This document shows positions 37,098 through 45,760 of a stretch of DNA of 64,000 bases, one piece after another; positions within the stretch are counted from its first letter, which is position 1, and each line of letters opens with the position of its first letter. The position numbers and the translations under genes are program-made. The stretch lies in assembly GCF_007923445.1 (NCBI RefSeq), contig NZ_VOJI01000011.1:5295-69294 (forward strand). The letters are read 5' to 3'. The DNA comes from Puniceibacterium confluentis (lineage in GTDB: Bacteria > Pseudomonadota > Alphaproteobacteria > Rhodobacterales > Rhodobacteraceae). Under the pieces are notes generated by a model. The model searched no databases. It was not told the DNA's origin and saw only the letters and a list, made by a program, of their open reading frames with translations.

Positions 37098-38685
37098 TTG
37101 CGTCCCCACGTTTTCTTGCGGTGGCAGAACCTGGGGCAAGAATGTTCGAAATCGCCCCGATAACCGCCTCCACGGGCCGGTCGGCATCGATCCTGTGCCA
37201 CGTGATGCCCCCCGGGTCTGCGCCTTCCTGCGCCTGCACGACCGCAGCATCGGCGTCCGACGCATCCGGCCCCCGTGACGCGACGCGGGCCTGTCTTGTC
37301 CGCGTCGGTGAGTCCAGCCAGATGCCGACGAACCCGCAGCCTGCGGCCGTTGCGACATCCTCGGCAGCAGCGCGCGCCTTGGGATCGCTGTGAACCGCAT
37401 CCAGAATCGCGGCATGGCCTTCCCGAAGGATCTGTCCTGCCTGATCCCGGATTGCAGCATAAGTGCGCCCTGTGATCGCGGACGTGTATCCGTCCGGCCC
37501 GAGACGGTCGAGCGGATCCCGGTGCAGCAGCGTCTTGCGCACCACGTCGCTTCGGATGTGTACCGCACCCGGACTGGCCCCGATGCGGTGCGAGATTGCG
37601 CGCGCGATCGTCGTCTTGCCCGTTCCCGAATAGCCACCGATGGCCACGAGGATGGGCGGCGGCGGCGCGAGATATGCGAGCGCCTGTGCAAGATAGGCCT
37701 TTGCGTCCGCCTGCATCTCTTTGCGCGCGTCGTTGACTGCGGCTGTCTGGACATCGACCATCGCCCGGATCGCGGCACGCACGGACAGGTAAAGCGGCAG
37801 AAGCGACAGCCCGGTCTGGGATAAATCCGGCGTGGCGCGGCTGAGGTAGGCGTTCAGCACGAGATTCGCGGCATGCGTCATTCCCAGGTGGTCAAGATCC
37901 ATCAATAGAAATGCGAGATCGTATAGGGTATCGCAGGTGCCGAGACGTTCGTCGAACTCAAGCGCGTCAATGGGCGTCGGGACCCCTTCGATCATCACGA
38001 TATTGCGCAGGTGCAGATCGCCGTGACAGCGTCTGACATGACCCTGCAGACTGCGCAGCCCGAGGTGATCGGCCCGGTCTGACAGCATCTTGCGGCTTGC
38101 CGCCAGGAACCTCGCCGCATCCTGACCGACAGTGGTGCGCATTGTGTCGAACACGCGGTCAAGTTCGTCGAGGATTTCCTTGATCAGGGCATGGGCGTCC
38201 AGCGGTCTGACGGGCGCCGCCGCGTGGTAGCTTGCGACCGCCGCACCCAGCCGTGCGGTCAGGTCATCCCCGATGCCGTCGTGTTTCGCGATATGGATCA
38301 GCTCCGCCTCCTTGGGAAAGCGGCGCATGGTCAGCACCCACTCCAGCACTTCGCCGGAGCCGCCGAATGCGATGCTGCCGTCGGCCTTGCGGATCAGGGG
38401 CAGCACCCCGCGATAGATCGAAGGTGCGGCGTCCCTGTTCAGTTCGTATTCACGCTTCAGTAGCGCGCGGCGTTTTTCGACGGTGGACAGGTCCATGTAG
38501 TCATACTTTACGGCGCGTTTCATCTTCATCGCCTCCTGGCCGATCAGGAAGATCAAGGCACCATGGGTGTCGATCCGTTCCACTGTTGCGTCGCGCCCCG
38601 CACCGCCTTCAAGAAATTGAATGGCCGCGCTTTGGTCATCCGACAATGTGGTCTGTCTGTGTTTGGTGCCGTCGACCGGTTCCAT
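37087..38685 (-). CDS. Aminoglycoside-phosphotransferase-like and AAA-type ATP-binding fusion protein
   Basis: 532 aa. The N-terminal half has the kinase-like HGDLHLRNIV (about 221) and DALEFDERLGTCDTLYDLAF, as in the APH family. The C-terminal part has a Walker A, GGYSGTGKTT (about 350-359), as in small nucleotide or metabolite kinases. The arrangement is a known but uncharacterised bifunctional type. Its promoter carries an FNR-type box 60 bp upstream. It heads an operon with the M50 protease and probably the hybrid kinase. Confidence 0.85.
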   Translation of the reverse strand: MEPVDGTKHRQTTLSDDQSAAIQFLEGGAGRDATVERIDTHGALIFLIGQEAMKMKRAVKYDYMDLSTVEKRRALLKREYELNRDAAPSIYRGVLPLIRKADGSIAFGGSGEVLEWVLTMRRFPKEAELIHIAKHDGIGDDLTARLGAAVASYHAAAPVRPLDAHALIKEILDELDRVFDTMRTTVGQDAARFLAASRKMLSDRADHLGLRSLQGHVRRCHGDLHLRNIVMIEGVPTPIDALEFDERLGTCDTLYDLAFLLMDLDHLGMTHAANLVLNAYLSRATPDLSQTGLSLLPLYLSVRAAIRAMVDVQTAAVNDARKEMQADAKAYLAQALAYLAPPPPILVAIGGYSGTGKTTIARAISHRIGASPGAVHIRSDVVRKTLLHRDPLDRLGPDGYTSAITGRTYAAIRDQAGQILREGHAAILDAVHSDPKARAAAEDVATAAGCGFVGIWLDSPTRTRQARVASRGPDASDADAAVVQAQEGADPGGITWHRIDADRPVEAVIGAISNILAPGSATARKRGDANVG

Positions 38686-38744
38686 GTCGCTTGCCCTGAT
38701 CCGCGCGTTGGATCTTCATGAAAACAGATTTCCATTGCTTGGGA

Positions 38745-38758
38745 TTGATGCAGATCAA
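38745..38758. promoter_or_regulatory. FNR/FixK-type box ahead of the APH/ATPase fusion gene
   Basis: TTGATGCAGATCAA, a perfect TTGAT-N4-ATCAA palindrome centred about 66 bp upstream of the start codon at 38685 on the minus strand. Confidence 0.85.
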
Positions 38759-38840
38759 GGCGCTTGCGGCGCCATGCGGTTTCTTGCGCGCACCGGGGCG
38801 CAAGCGAAGGCGTGCCGGTGTACCAGCGGACCAACAGCAG

Positions 38841-38854
38841 TTGATAGGGATCAA
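38841..38854. promoter_or_regulatory. FNR/FixK-type box ahead of the phasin-like gene
   Basis: TTGATAGGGATCAA, a perfect palindrome whose end lies 63 bp before ATG 38918. A class II start would fall near 38889, and TTTATTC about 12 bases before that position resembles a -10 element. Confidence 0.85.
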
Positions 38855-38917
38855 GTGGGACTCGCTTGCTGGTCTTTATTCTGTGGGTCATCGGCTACAA
38901 AGTCCGAGGAGAATGAG

Positions 38918-39259
38918 ATGAAACAGAAAACCGAATCTTCAAAACAACCACAGGACACATTCGATCCGTTTGTCGCGTTCAAGTCGCTGTCCCCAGCGGC
39001 CAGGATGGGTACCGCCTGGTTCGAACACGTCGCGGTCCTTGGCAGCGAAATCTCGTCGTTCGTGGCAGAGCGCATCAAGGAGGATGTCAAAACCCAGCAC
39101 GCGCTGTTGAACTGCAAATCGCTGCCGGAAGTGCAGCGTGTGCAGGCCGAGTTCCTGCAGAAGGCCTTTGATCAGTATCAGGCAGAAACCGGAAAGCTGA
39201 TTGAAATGTCTGGAGCGATGGCGGCGGATGATCCGGAAAAGGACCATACCTGCGTCTGA
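38918..39259 (+). CDS. Phasin-like protein
   Basis: 113 aa, mostly helical and amphipathic (PFVAFKSLSPAARMGTAWFEHV, TQHALLNCKSLPEVQRVQAEFLQKAFDQYQAETGKLIEM in part), which fits small phasins that coat polyhydroxyalkanoate granules. ATG 38918 follows CCGAGGAGAATGAG. It is controlled by its own FNR-type box. Storage polymer turnover under low oxygen is plausible, but no PHA enzymes are in the window. Confidence 0.72.
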   Translation: MKQKTESSKQPQDTFDPFVAFKSLSPAARMGTAWFEHVAVLGSEISSFVAERIKEDVKTQHALLNCKSLPEVQRVQAEFLQKAFDQYQAETGKLIEMSGAMAADDPEKDHTCV

Positions 39260-39331
39260 GGCAAGGGATTCCGCCCTGACTGTGTTCAACCTGGACTCTG
39301 TTCAACCAGGCCTGTGACGGCCGGGTTCCTT

Positions 39332-40552
39332 CTAGCGTTGCACGACCCGGACGCCGTCCTCCAGATCGTCTGAGGGATGTGTGACGACGCTCTCTCCGGC
39401 GACAAGTCCGTCGAGGACCTGCACCGTTCGGGCCGCACTGCGCCCGAGCGATACGGCGCGCTGATGCGCGATGTCGTCACGCACGATGAACACGGCCCAA
39501 CCTTCGCCAGCCCGGAAGGTCGCGCTCAGCGGAATCTGGAGCGCATCTTCGGCTTCCCATTCGATGATCCTTAGAAAGACCGAGAATCCGTCGCCGAGAT
39601 CCGCGTGTCCGGCAGGGGCTGAAGTCAGATCGAACACCGCAACTACACGCTGTTCCTCGATTCCCAGGGCCGACACATCGGTACGCGCCTTTGGTTCGAT
39701 CCGCCGCAACTGCGCCGCCAGGGGCGCATCACCGCCCCAGCGTTCGACAATGGCCCGCGCGCCCGGGGCCAGCCGCACGGCTTCGCTCGACAGCAGTTCG
39801 GCGACAATCTCAAGGTCCCGCAAATCGCCAACGGTCGCCAGACGGGTGCCTGCGGTCACAGGCCGCGCGCTGATCACGTCGACGGACAGAACCACCCCGT
39901 CCGCCGGGGCCAGCAGGGGGACGCAACAGGCACCATTACCTGTTTCGGTCATGTCTGGTTCGATCAGTTCGGCCCGGGCCCGCTCCAATGCCCCGCGTGC
40001 CATATCGATGCGGGCATGCGCTGCCTCGACCGTCGCGTCGGCCACAGCCAGCCGCTGGGTTGCATCTTCGAGTTGGGATATGCTGCTGACGCCGCGTTCC
40101 ACAAGGGTGCGGGCGCGGTCGAACCGGGATTGCGCGTGGGTCCTTTCCTCGACCGCGCGGCGCAGGTCGGTTTCCGCGACATGCAGTGCCGCCTCGGCCT
40201 CGCTGACCTGCGCGTCGGCCTGTAGCCTGCTGCGGACATCAAGCAGTCCGGGCGCGACAGGATCGACGATCGCGACGACGGTCTCGCCGCCGATCACCGG
40301 GTCACCCACCGCAACCGGCGAACGCCGAGCCACGCCGGCGATGGGTGCCGCGATTTCATACAACTCGCGCACCCTTGTCCGGCCGTCGATATCGATGCTC
40401 ACCTGCAATGGACCCGACGACACGGTATGAAGATCGACCGGAACCGGATCCGGGCGAAAGCTGACCCAGAGCAGCGCGGCCAGTGTGGCGATGCCGATCA
40501 GCCCAACGACGATTGTTCTTGGCTTCACCATGTCGTCCGACATCCACGTCAC
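39332..40552 (-). CDS. HlyD/RND-type periplasmic adaptor protein
   Basis: 406 aa. One N-terminal membrane anchor (TIVVGLIGIATLAALLWVSF), then a lipoyl-like domain (IDIDGRTRVRELYEIAAPIAGVA), a helical hairpin rich in Ala, Glu and Arg (about 120-210) and a beta-barrel region. Such adaptors link an inner-membrane exporter to the outer membrane. The stop of the ABC permease gene overlaps its start, so the permease is its partner. Confidence 0.88.
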   Translation of the reverse strand: MTWMSDDMVKPRTIVVGLIGIATLAALLWVSFRPDPVPVDLHTVSSGPLQVSIDIDGRTRVRELYEIAAPIAGVARRSPVAVGDPVIGGETVVAIVDPVAPGLLDVRSRLQADAQVSEAEAALHVAETDLRRAVEERTHAQSRFDRARTLVERGVSSISQLEDATQRLAVADATVEAAHARIDMARGALERARAELIEPDMTETGNGACCVPLLAPADGVVLSVDVISARPVTAGTRLATVGDLRDLEIVAELLSSEAVRLAPGARAIVERWGGDAPLAAQLRRIEPKARTDVSALGIEEQRVVAVFDLTSAPAGHADLGDGFSVFLRIIEWEAEDALQIPLSATFRAGEGWAVFIVRDDIAHQRAVSLGRSAARTVQVLDGLVAGESVVTHPSDDLEDGVRVVQR

Positions 40553-42906
40553 TCCCTTGTTTTCATCACCGCCACCAGGTCCAGCCGGTCCAGCCGACGC
40601 CGCACCACCATGGCTGCCACAAACGTGGCGGTCAGCACGACCAGACTGGCAAAACTGAAGGTCGCGGGCTTAATTATCAGCGGCAGGCTGTAGAGATCGC
40701 TGGAAAAGCCCCGCACCATCAGTTCGATGAACAAACGCCCCAACACCCAGCCGAGGGGCTGTGCCAGCATGGCAAGCAGCATCAATTCCCCCACCAGGAT
40801 ATACGAGACCTGCGCGCGGTCGAACCCGAGAATTCGCAAACTGGCCAGCTCTCGCGCACGCTCTGACAGCTGGATACGGGCAGAGTTGTATCCGACCCCG
40901 ACTGAAATCAGCACGGCGATGACAACGTAGACCGTGGTCATGATCGTCACGTTCTTGCGGATCGTGTTCTGAAACGACCGTCGTGTCTGGGTCATCATGA
41001 TGGTGCCGGCCAGTTTCGGGATATCCTTGATCGCGGCGTGCAGGTCGTCGATCCGGGCATCATCAAGCGTGACGTTGGCCGTTGAAATGCGCGGGGATTG
41101 CCGGAACAGCCGGTTGAGATAGGCGTGGTCGACATAAGCGCCAAGGCCGAAATACTGCGGCACGACACCGGTGACGGTCAGCTCGTAGGTGCCACGCTTG
41201 CCGCTCGAGAATTCGGCCGACACAACGTCGCCCGCGCCGACATCGAGCTGCGCGGCCAGCCGTTCCGACAAAAGGATGCCGCCCGGTGGTGCGTCCAGCG
41301 TCATGCCATCGCTGGAAACCACGCGGCTGAGGTCGGGCCCGGGCATCCGCGCTTCGATCGCAATGCGCTTTTCGTGGTGAAGATGGCGCAGGATGGCGGA
41401 ATGGGACTGCTGGCCCTCGACCTGGCGCACGCCAGGCAGGCGCGCGACCTCCTGCAATGCCGACAGCGGAACATCCTGCGCGAACAACAGCATCGCGTGC
41501 TGGCGGTTGGTTTGGTAGAACGCGCTGTCGATGATGTAGTCCAGCCCGTCGGTCATGAAGGACGCGGTCATCACCGCTGCCACGGCCATGGACAGGCCCA
41601 GGGATGTCAGTGCGCTGCGCAGAGGCCAGCGCGTCAGACTGCGCAGGATCATCACCGTCGGCTGGCTGAGGCGGGCGCGCGCCATCGCCCGGTCTGTCCA
41701 GGTCCGGCGAAACTTCGGTGGGACAGGCGGCTGCATGGCGATGGCAGGGGCCAGCCGCGCGGCCATCAATGCACTGCGCGTCGCGCCCAGCGTTGTCGTG
41801 GCGACCGCCAGGAACCCCGCCAGCCCGTAGATCCAGGGAGAGACACGGAACAGCAGAAAGGGAAAGTCGAAGAAGTCGGCATAAAGCTCGGCCAGCCCGT
41901 GCGCGAGCCATGTGCCGGTTGCCCAGCCGATCAGGATACCGGTCAGTGCGATCAGACCGGCCAACATCAGGTAGTGGATGCAAATCTCGACATCGCTGTA
42001 TCCCAGGGCTTTCAAGAGCCCGATCTCGGACCGCTCGAGCGTGACGATGCGGCCCATCACCATGGCCACAAGGAAGGCGGTGATGCCGAAGAACACAGGC
42101 GGCAGGATCATGGCCATGCTGCGCAGCTGTTGGATTTCGGCGTCTATGAAGGCGTTCGATTGCTGCCGATCCCGCGCATAGGCCCCAAGTCCGCCGAAGG
42201 GATCCAGCAGATCGTCCAGCGCGTCGGTGACTTCCTCGATTCGCGCCGTGGCACCGACGGTCAAAGACACATCGTTGAAGGCTCCGACCATATCGAAGGC
42301 CGCCGCCGCACCGGCGCGTCGCATCCAAAGGATGCCGAACGTGCGGTTGTCCGGCATCAGCGCGCCTGGCCCCAGGGTATAGATGAACTCGGGTGACAAC
42401 AGCGTCCCGGTGATGGTCAGCTGGCGTTTCCGTCCGTGGAGATTGGCGGCGATCACGTCGCCCGGCACGAACCCGTTGGTTTTTGCAAACGGCTCGTTCA
42501 CTGCGATCTCGGATGCGGTTTCGGGCCATCGTCCCGAGCGCAACAGCGGCAGGTTCAGGCGCGGCTGATCCATATCTGGCAGGGACAGCACCCGGCCCAC
42601 GACGGCATCGGCTCTGCCGGGAATGTCCAGAATGACATCGCCGGTCACCCGCGCCTCGACCGTTTGAACCCCTGGAATCGCCGCGATTTCGCCGAACAGG
42701 GACAGCGGCGCGCGCCGGGTCGCGGCAAAGACGTCCGCGAAGCGGTTGCGCTCGAAATACGCCGCGCGGGTCTCGTCGAGCGCGAAGTACATGCCGAACG
42801 ACGTGATCAGGATCGCCACGCCGCAGGCCAGCACCAGGGCGATGGCCAGCACCTGCGCCCAGAGCCGACGAAAGTCCCGCAGCAGTTTGCGGTCGATTGT
42901 GTGCAT
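40549..42906 (-). CDS. FtsX-like (MacB/LolC type) ABC transporter permease
   Basis: 785 aa. It begins with a membrane helix (LWAQVLAIALVLACGVAILITSFGMYF), then a large periplasmic region, three helices (FFGITAFLVAMVMGRIVTLERSEIGLLKALGYS in part), a second periplasmic region and three more helices at the end (VYVVIAVLISVGVGYNSARIQLSERARELASLRILGF in part). The double set makes it a full-length two-repeat FtsX protein. ATG 42906 lies five bases after the ATPase stop. The exported cargo is unknown. Confidence 0.9.
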   Translation of the reverse strand: MHTIDRKLLRDFRRLWAQVLAIALVLACGVAILITSFGMYFALDETRAAYFERNRFADVFAATRRAPLSLFGEIAAIPGVQTVEARVTGDVILDIPGRADAVVGRVLSLPDMDQPRLNLPLLRSGRWPETASEIAVNEPFAKTNGFVPGDVIAANLHGRKRQLTITGTLLSPEFIYTLGPGALMPDNRTFGILWMRRAGAAAAFDMVGAFNDVSLTVGATARIEEVTDALDDLLDPFGGLGAYARDRQQSNAFIDAEIQQLRSMAMILPPVFFGITAFLVAMVMGRIVTLERSEIGLLKALGYSDVEICIHYLMLAGLIALTGILIGWATGTWLAHGLAELYADFFDFPFLLFRVSPWIYGLAGFLAVATTTLGATRSALMAARLAPAIAMQPPVPPKFRRTWTDRAMARARLSQPTVMILRSLTRWPLRSALTSLGLSMAVAAVMTASFMTDGLDYIIDSAFYQTNRQHAMLLFAQDVPLSALQEVARLPGVRQVEGQQSHSAILRHLHHEKRIAIEARMPGPDLSRVVSSDGMTLDAPPGGILLSERLAAQLDVGAGDVVSAEFSSGKRGTYELTVTGVVPQYFGLGAYVDHAYLNRLFRQSPRISTANVTLDDARIDDLHAAIKDIPKLAGTIMMTQTRRSFQNTIRKNVTIMTTVYVVIAVLISVGVGYNSARIQLSERARELASLRILGFDRAQVSYILVGELMLLAMLAQPLGWVLGRLFIELMVRGFSSDLYSLPLIIKPATFSFASLVVLTATFVAAMVVRRRLDRLDLVAVMKTRE

Positions 42907-42911
42907 CCCGC

Positions 42912-43631
42912 TCACCACACGATCTCGGCGGGGGAGAGGCGTTGTTCGTTCCACTCGACCTTCGCGATACGTCCGTCCTGGAAGTAGATCACCCGGTGGG
43001 CCATTTTGCGTATCTCGGCGTTGTGGGTGATGATCACGGTCGTCGTGCCAAAACGGTCGTTGATCTGGCGCAGGGCCTGCAGAACCTGAACGCCGGTCTT
43101 GCTGTCCAGGGCACCGGTCGGCTCATCGCACAGCAGGATCTCGGGGCGTTTCGCGATGGCACGGGCGATGGCCACGCGCTGCTGTTCGCCGCCGGACAAC
43201 TCGGACGGGAAATGATCCATCCGCGCCGTCAGGCCGACCAGCGACAGCGCCTCGTCGGCGGGCATCGGATCGCGGGCCACGTCGGTGACCAGTTGCACGT
43301 TCTCGCGTGCTGTCAGGCTGGGAACGAGGTTGTAGAACTGAAACACGAACCCCACATGGTCGCGCCTGTACCGGGTCAGACCGCGCTCGCCCATGCCCGT
43401 GAGTTCGGTATCGCGGAACCAGACCCGCCCCGAAGTCACATGATCGAGACCTCCCAGAATGTTCAGCAGGGTCGATTTTCCACTGCCAGAGGGACCCAGA
43501 AGGACGGTCATCTCTCCGGTGAACAGCTCCAGATCCACACCGTCCAGCGCGCGCACCTCAAGCGCGCCGGTGGCGTAGACCTTGGTGATCGCTTCGGTTC
43601 GGAAAACCTTTTGCGCTGCAGCGTCCATCAT
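42912..43631 (-). CDS. ABC transporter ATP-binding protein
   Basis: 239 aa. Walker A is GPSGSGKST, the signature is [17 protein letters not shown] and Walker B is [12 protein letters not shown], closest to LolD/MacB-type ATPases. ATG 43631 is selected by homology; the open frame extends to 43850 but the extra 73 residues look non-coding. It leads the ABC-permease-adaptor operon on the minus strand. An FNR-type box lies 206 bp upstream. Confidence 0.9.
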   Translation of the reverse strand: MMDAAAQKVFRTEAITKVYATGALEVRALDGVDLELFTGEMTVLLGPSGSGKSTLLNILGGLDHVTSGRVWFRDTELTGMGERGLTRYRRDHVGFVFQFYNLVPSLTARENVQLVTDVARDPMPADEALSLVGLTARMDHFPSELSGGEQQRVAIARAIAKRPEILLCDEPTGALDSKTGVQVLQALRQINDRFGTTTVIITHNAEIRKMAHRVIYFQDGRIAKVEWNEQRLSPAEIVW

Positions 43632-43836
43632 GCCGAAGCTGCCGCGCAGAACCGAAGCCAATATTCGGCGGCATGCGCATCGCCCCGATTGCCGGACAGG
43701 CGGCCGCAATGGCCGTTGCGGGGATGTAGGACGATGGCTTGCTGCTTTGGTGCCTGCTCGTCTGGTGCGGGTGGCATTGTCGATCTCCAACGCAGGGGGG
43801 CTTTGCTGATCCTGCGTCGAAGCGGTGCGGCACCGG

Positions 43837-43850
43837 TTGATCGGAATCAA
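43837..43850. promoter_or_regulatory. FNR/FixK-type box ahead of the Crp/Fnr-type gene
   Basis: TTGATCGGAATCAA, a perfect TTGAT-N4-ATCAA palindrome ending 63 bp before the TTG start at 43914. GATAGAT at about 43870-43876 could be the -10. It could also affect the divergent ABC operon. Confidence 0.83.
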
Positions 43851-43913
43851 TTCCGCGTCCGCCGTTCGCGATAGATTGACCCCGACACCTCCTTCAGAAC
43901 AGGAAAAACCGCC

Positions 43914-44585
43914 TTGACCCGCATCCTTGAATTCCCGGACCTACCCGGTGTCACGGTGGGCTTGCGCCAGGATCTGGCAAAACGGTCTACACAGAGACAT
44001 GTGTCGCAGGAGTCGCCCGTATTCGCGCCCGGAGCGCCGGTGGACGCCATGCTGATCCTGCTTTTGGGTACATTGCGGGTCGAACACGTGGCGCAGGCGG
44101 GAGGGGAAACCGTGCTCTACCGCGTGCATGGCGGTGAAAGCTGCATCCCGACCGCAGCCTGTACGCTGGCCGACGCCGCATGCGCCGCCACCTGGATCGC
44201 CGAGACAGACCTTGATCTGATGTCGCTGCCCATAGCCGCGTTCAACGATCTGATGGCGCGTTCGCAAGAGTTTCGCGGACTGATCTTTCAGACCTACGCG
44301 ATGCGGATATCCGATCTGATGCAGGTGGTCGAGGAATTGGCGTGCCGCAGAACCGACATCCGGTTGGCCGGACGGTTGACGGACCTGGCGGGAAGCGAAG
44401 TGCGGATCGTTGCGACGCAACAGCAGAGTGCAACCGAAATGGACACCTCACGCGATGTAGCTTCGCGCCAGCTGGGCGAATTCCAGCGGCGTGGTTGCGG
44501 ACAGGTCGGACGCGGTCATGTGCGCCTGCGCGACAAGAAAGCCCTCGGAGAACTGGCGCATTCGGATCGGGCAACCCTTGTGTGA
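43914..44585 (+). CDS. Crp/Fnr family transcriptional regulator
   Basis: 223 aa starting at TTG with AGGAAA upstream. The N-terminal sensor fold is short and divergent ([39 protein letters not shown]). The C-terminal HTH ([27 protein letters not shown]) is of the subgroup that differs from the FixK type at the recognition helix: it reads R-D-V-A-S-R, not ETVSR. The DUF2892 gene follows 61 bp downstream. Confidence 0.82.
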   Translation: MTRILEFPDLPGVTVGLRQDLAKRSTQRHVSQESPVFAPGAPVDAMLILLLGTLRVEHVAQAGGETVLYRVHGGESCIPTAACTLADAACAATWIAETDLDLMSLPIAAFNDLMARSQEFRGLIFQTYAMRISDLMQVVEELACRRTDIRLAGRLTDLAGSEVRIVATQQQSATEMDTSRDVASRQLGEFQRRGCGQVGRGHVRLRDKKALGELAHSDRATLV

Positions 44586-44646
44586 CCGGATCACAGACCA
44601 GCCTCTGATGTCAGCGAGATCAACAGTGAATGAAAGGAGCTAACAA

Positions 44647-44859
44647 ATGACAATCAATATGGGTGCGGCGGACAGGGTGATCCGCCTTATTGTCGGAACC
44701 GTGCTGATATTGGCACCCGTGTTCGATCTGTTCGGCATGACTGCCAGTACACCCGCCATTGTTGCGTCGGTTATCGCCGGTATCGTGCTGGTGTTGACAG
44801 CCTTCTTCCGGTTCTGTCCCCTTTACCGCGTAGTGGGTGCTTCGACCTGCAAACGGTAG
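44647..44859 (+). CDS. DUF2892 small membrane protein (YgaP membrane-domain type)
   Basis: 70 aa with two hydrophobic helices (VIRLIVGTVLILAPVFDLFG and PAIVASVIAGIVLVLTAFFRF) and the closing CPLYRVVGAST typical of DUF2892. It resembles the membrane part of rhodanese proteins like YgaP. A GAAAGGAG ribosome binding site lies upstream. It is probably co-transcribed with the Crp/Fnr-type gene. Confidence 0.9.
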   Translation: MTINMGAADRVIRLIVGTVLILAPVFDLFGMTASTPAIVASVIAGIVLVLTAFFRFCPLYRVVGASTCKR

Positions 44860-44863
44860 CGAC

Positions 44864-44995
44864 ATGAAAACGGCATTCACACCCATCGCCTCGTCGACTT
44901 AGGGCGCGGTGATTGTGGCCTTTTACGGATATCGTCTGGTTCCGCAGCGCGACCGCCCGATCTATGGTCCGGTGTGCGACGTTCCGATCAACTGA
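44864..44995 (+). pseudogene. Small membrane-type ORF broken by an amber codon
   Basis: ATG 44864 opens a frame that reads MKTAFTPIASST, then TAG, then GAVIVAFYGYRLVPQRDR and PIYGPVCDVPIN before TGA at 44993. The part after the stop looks like one helix plus a tail, so an originally 43-aa protein appears to be interrupted. It follows the DUF2892 gene by four bases and precedes the IS3 remnant. Confidence 0.5.
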
Positions 44996-45007
44996 GCCTC
45001 GCCCTCT

Positions 45008-45735
45008 GAAGTGACCGGCCCCCTGAAAACTGGACCACCGGAAGCTGGGATTTTCCGGCTGTTTCCCGATGACGGGCCGGTGACGTCATTGGGATGGCGC
45101 ATGGCGATCGGCACGTTGTTTCCGATTGCGCAGTGGGGACGATCCTCGTTGCAGTGTCTACCGCTGCCCGGCAGTGGTTTGCAAAGCAAACCATGAGAGG
45201 GGCCAACCTTCCAATTTGTCCTGGGCGTCGGCAAGGCTCAAGAACCAGTGGGCGTTCAGACATTCCGCGCGGAGCTTCGAATCGAAGGCTTCGATGAACC
45301 CGTTGTCGGTCGGCTTGCCGGGCCGGGAGAAGTCCAGGGTGACCCCGTTGGCATAGACCCACAGGTCCAGTTCACGAGAGATATATTCGCTGCCGTTGTC
45401 GACCCGTATCGTATTCGGATAGCCGGTTCTCGCGCAGACGGCTTCCAGCGTCTTGACCACGTCTTCGCCCCGATAGCTGCACCGCGGATCGACGACTGGG
45501 CAGAAGCGTGAGTGGGTGTCGACCACCTTCAGGATCCGCAGTTTCTTTCCCAAGGCGAGCTGGTCGTGAACGAAGTCCATGGCCCAGACATCGTTTGGCC
45601 CTGTGGCTTCTTCCCGGTCTTCCCGCAGCCTGGCCTTCACGCGGCGCTTGGGGGGCTTGTTGCGCAGTTGAAGCCCCAACTCGTTGCAAATCCTGCGTGT
45701 CTTCTTGATGTTGATGGTCTCCGACAGACCCGGGG
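45008..45735 (-). pseudogene. IS3-type (IS407-like) transposase OrfB remnant
   Basis: The minus strand encodes the DDE core of an IS3-family OrfB: NDVWAMDFVHDQL, VVDTHSRFCPVVDPR, TIRVDNGSEYISREL and NGFIEAFDSKLRAECLNAHWF. A frameshift at about 45205 breaks the end (the family tail RPHCAIGN appears in another frame). The terminal repeat-like sequence TGACCGGCCCCCTGAAAACT lies at 45011. The 5' end is cut off next to the LysR gene. Confidence 0.85.
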
Positions 45736-45760
45736 CGGTTCACACCCCGCTCCGTTCCAA

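Noticed and set aside
41098-42396. 432-codon plus-strand frame over the ABC permease
   Set aside because: The minus-strand permease has clear membrane helices and family motifs; the plus frame is His, Gln and Arg rich with no domain.
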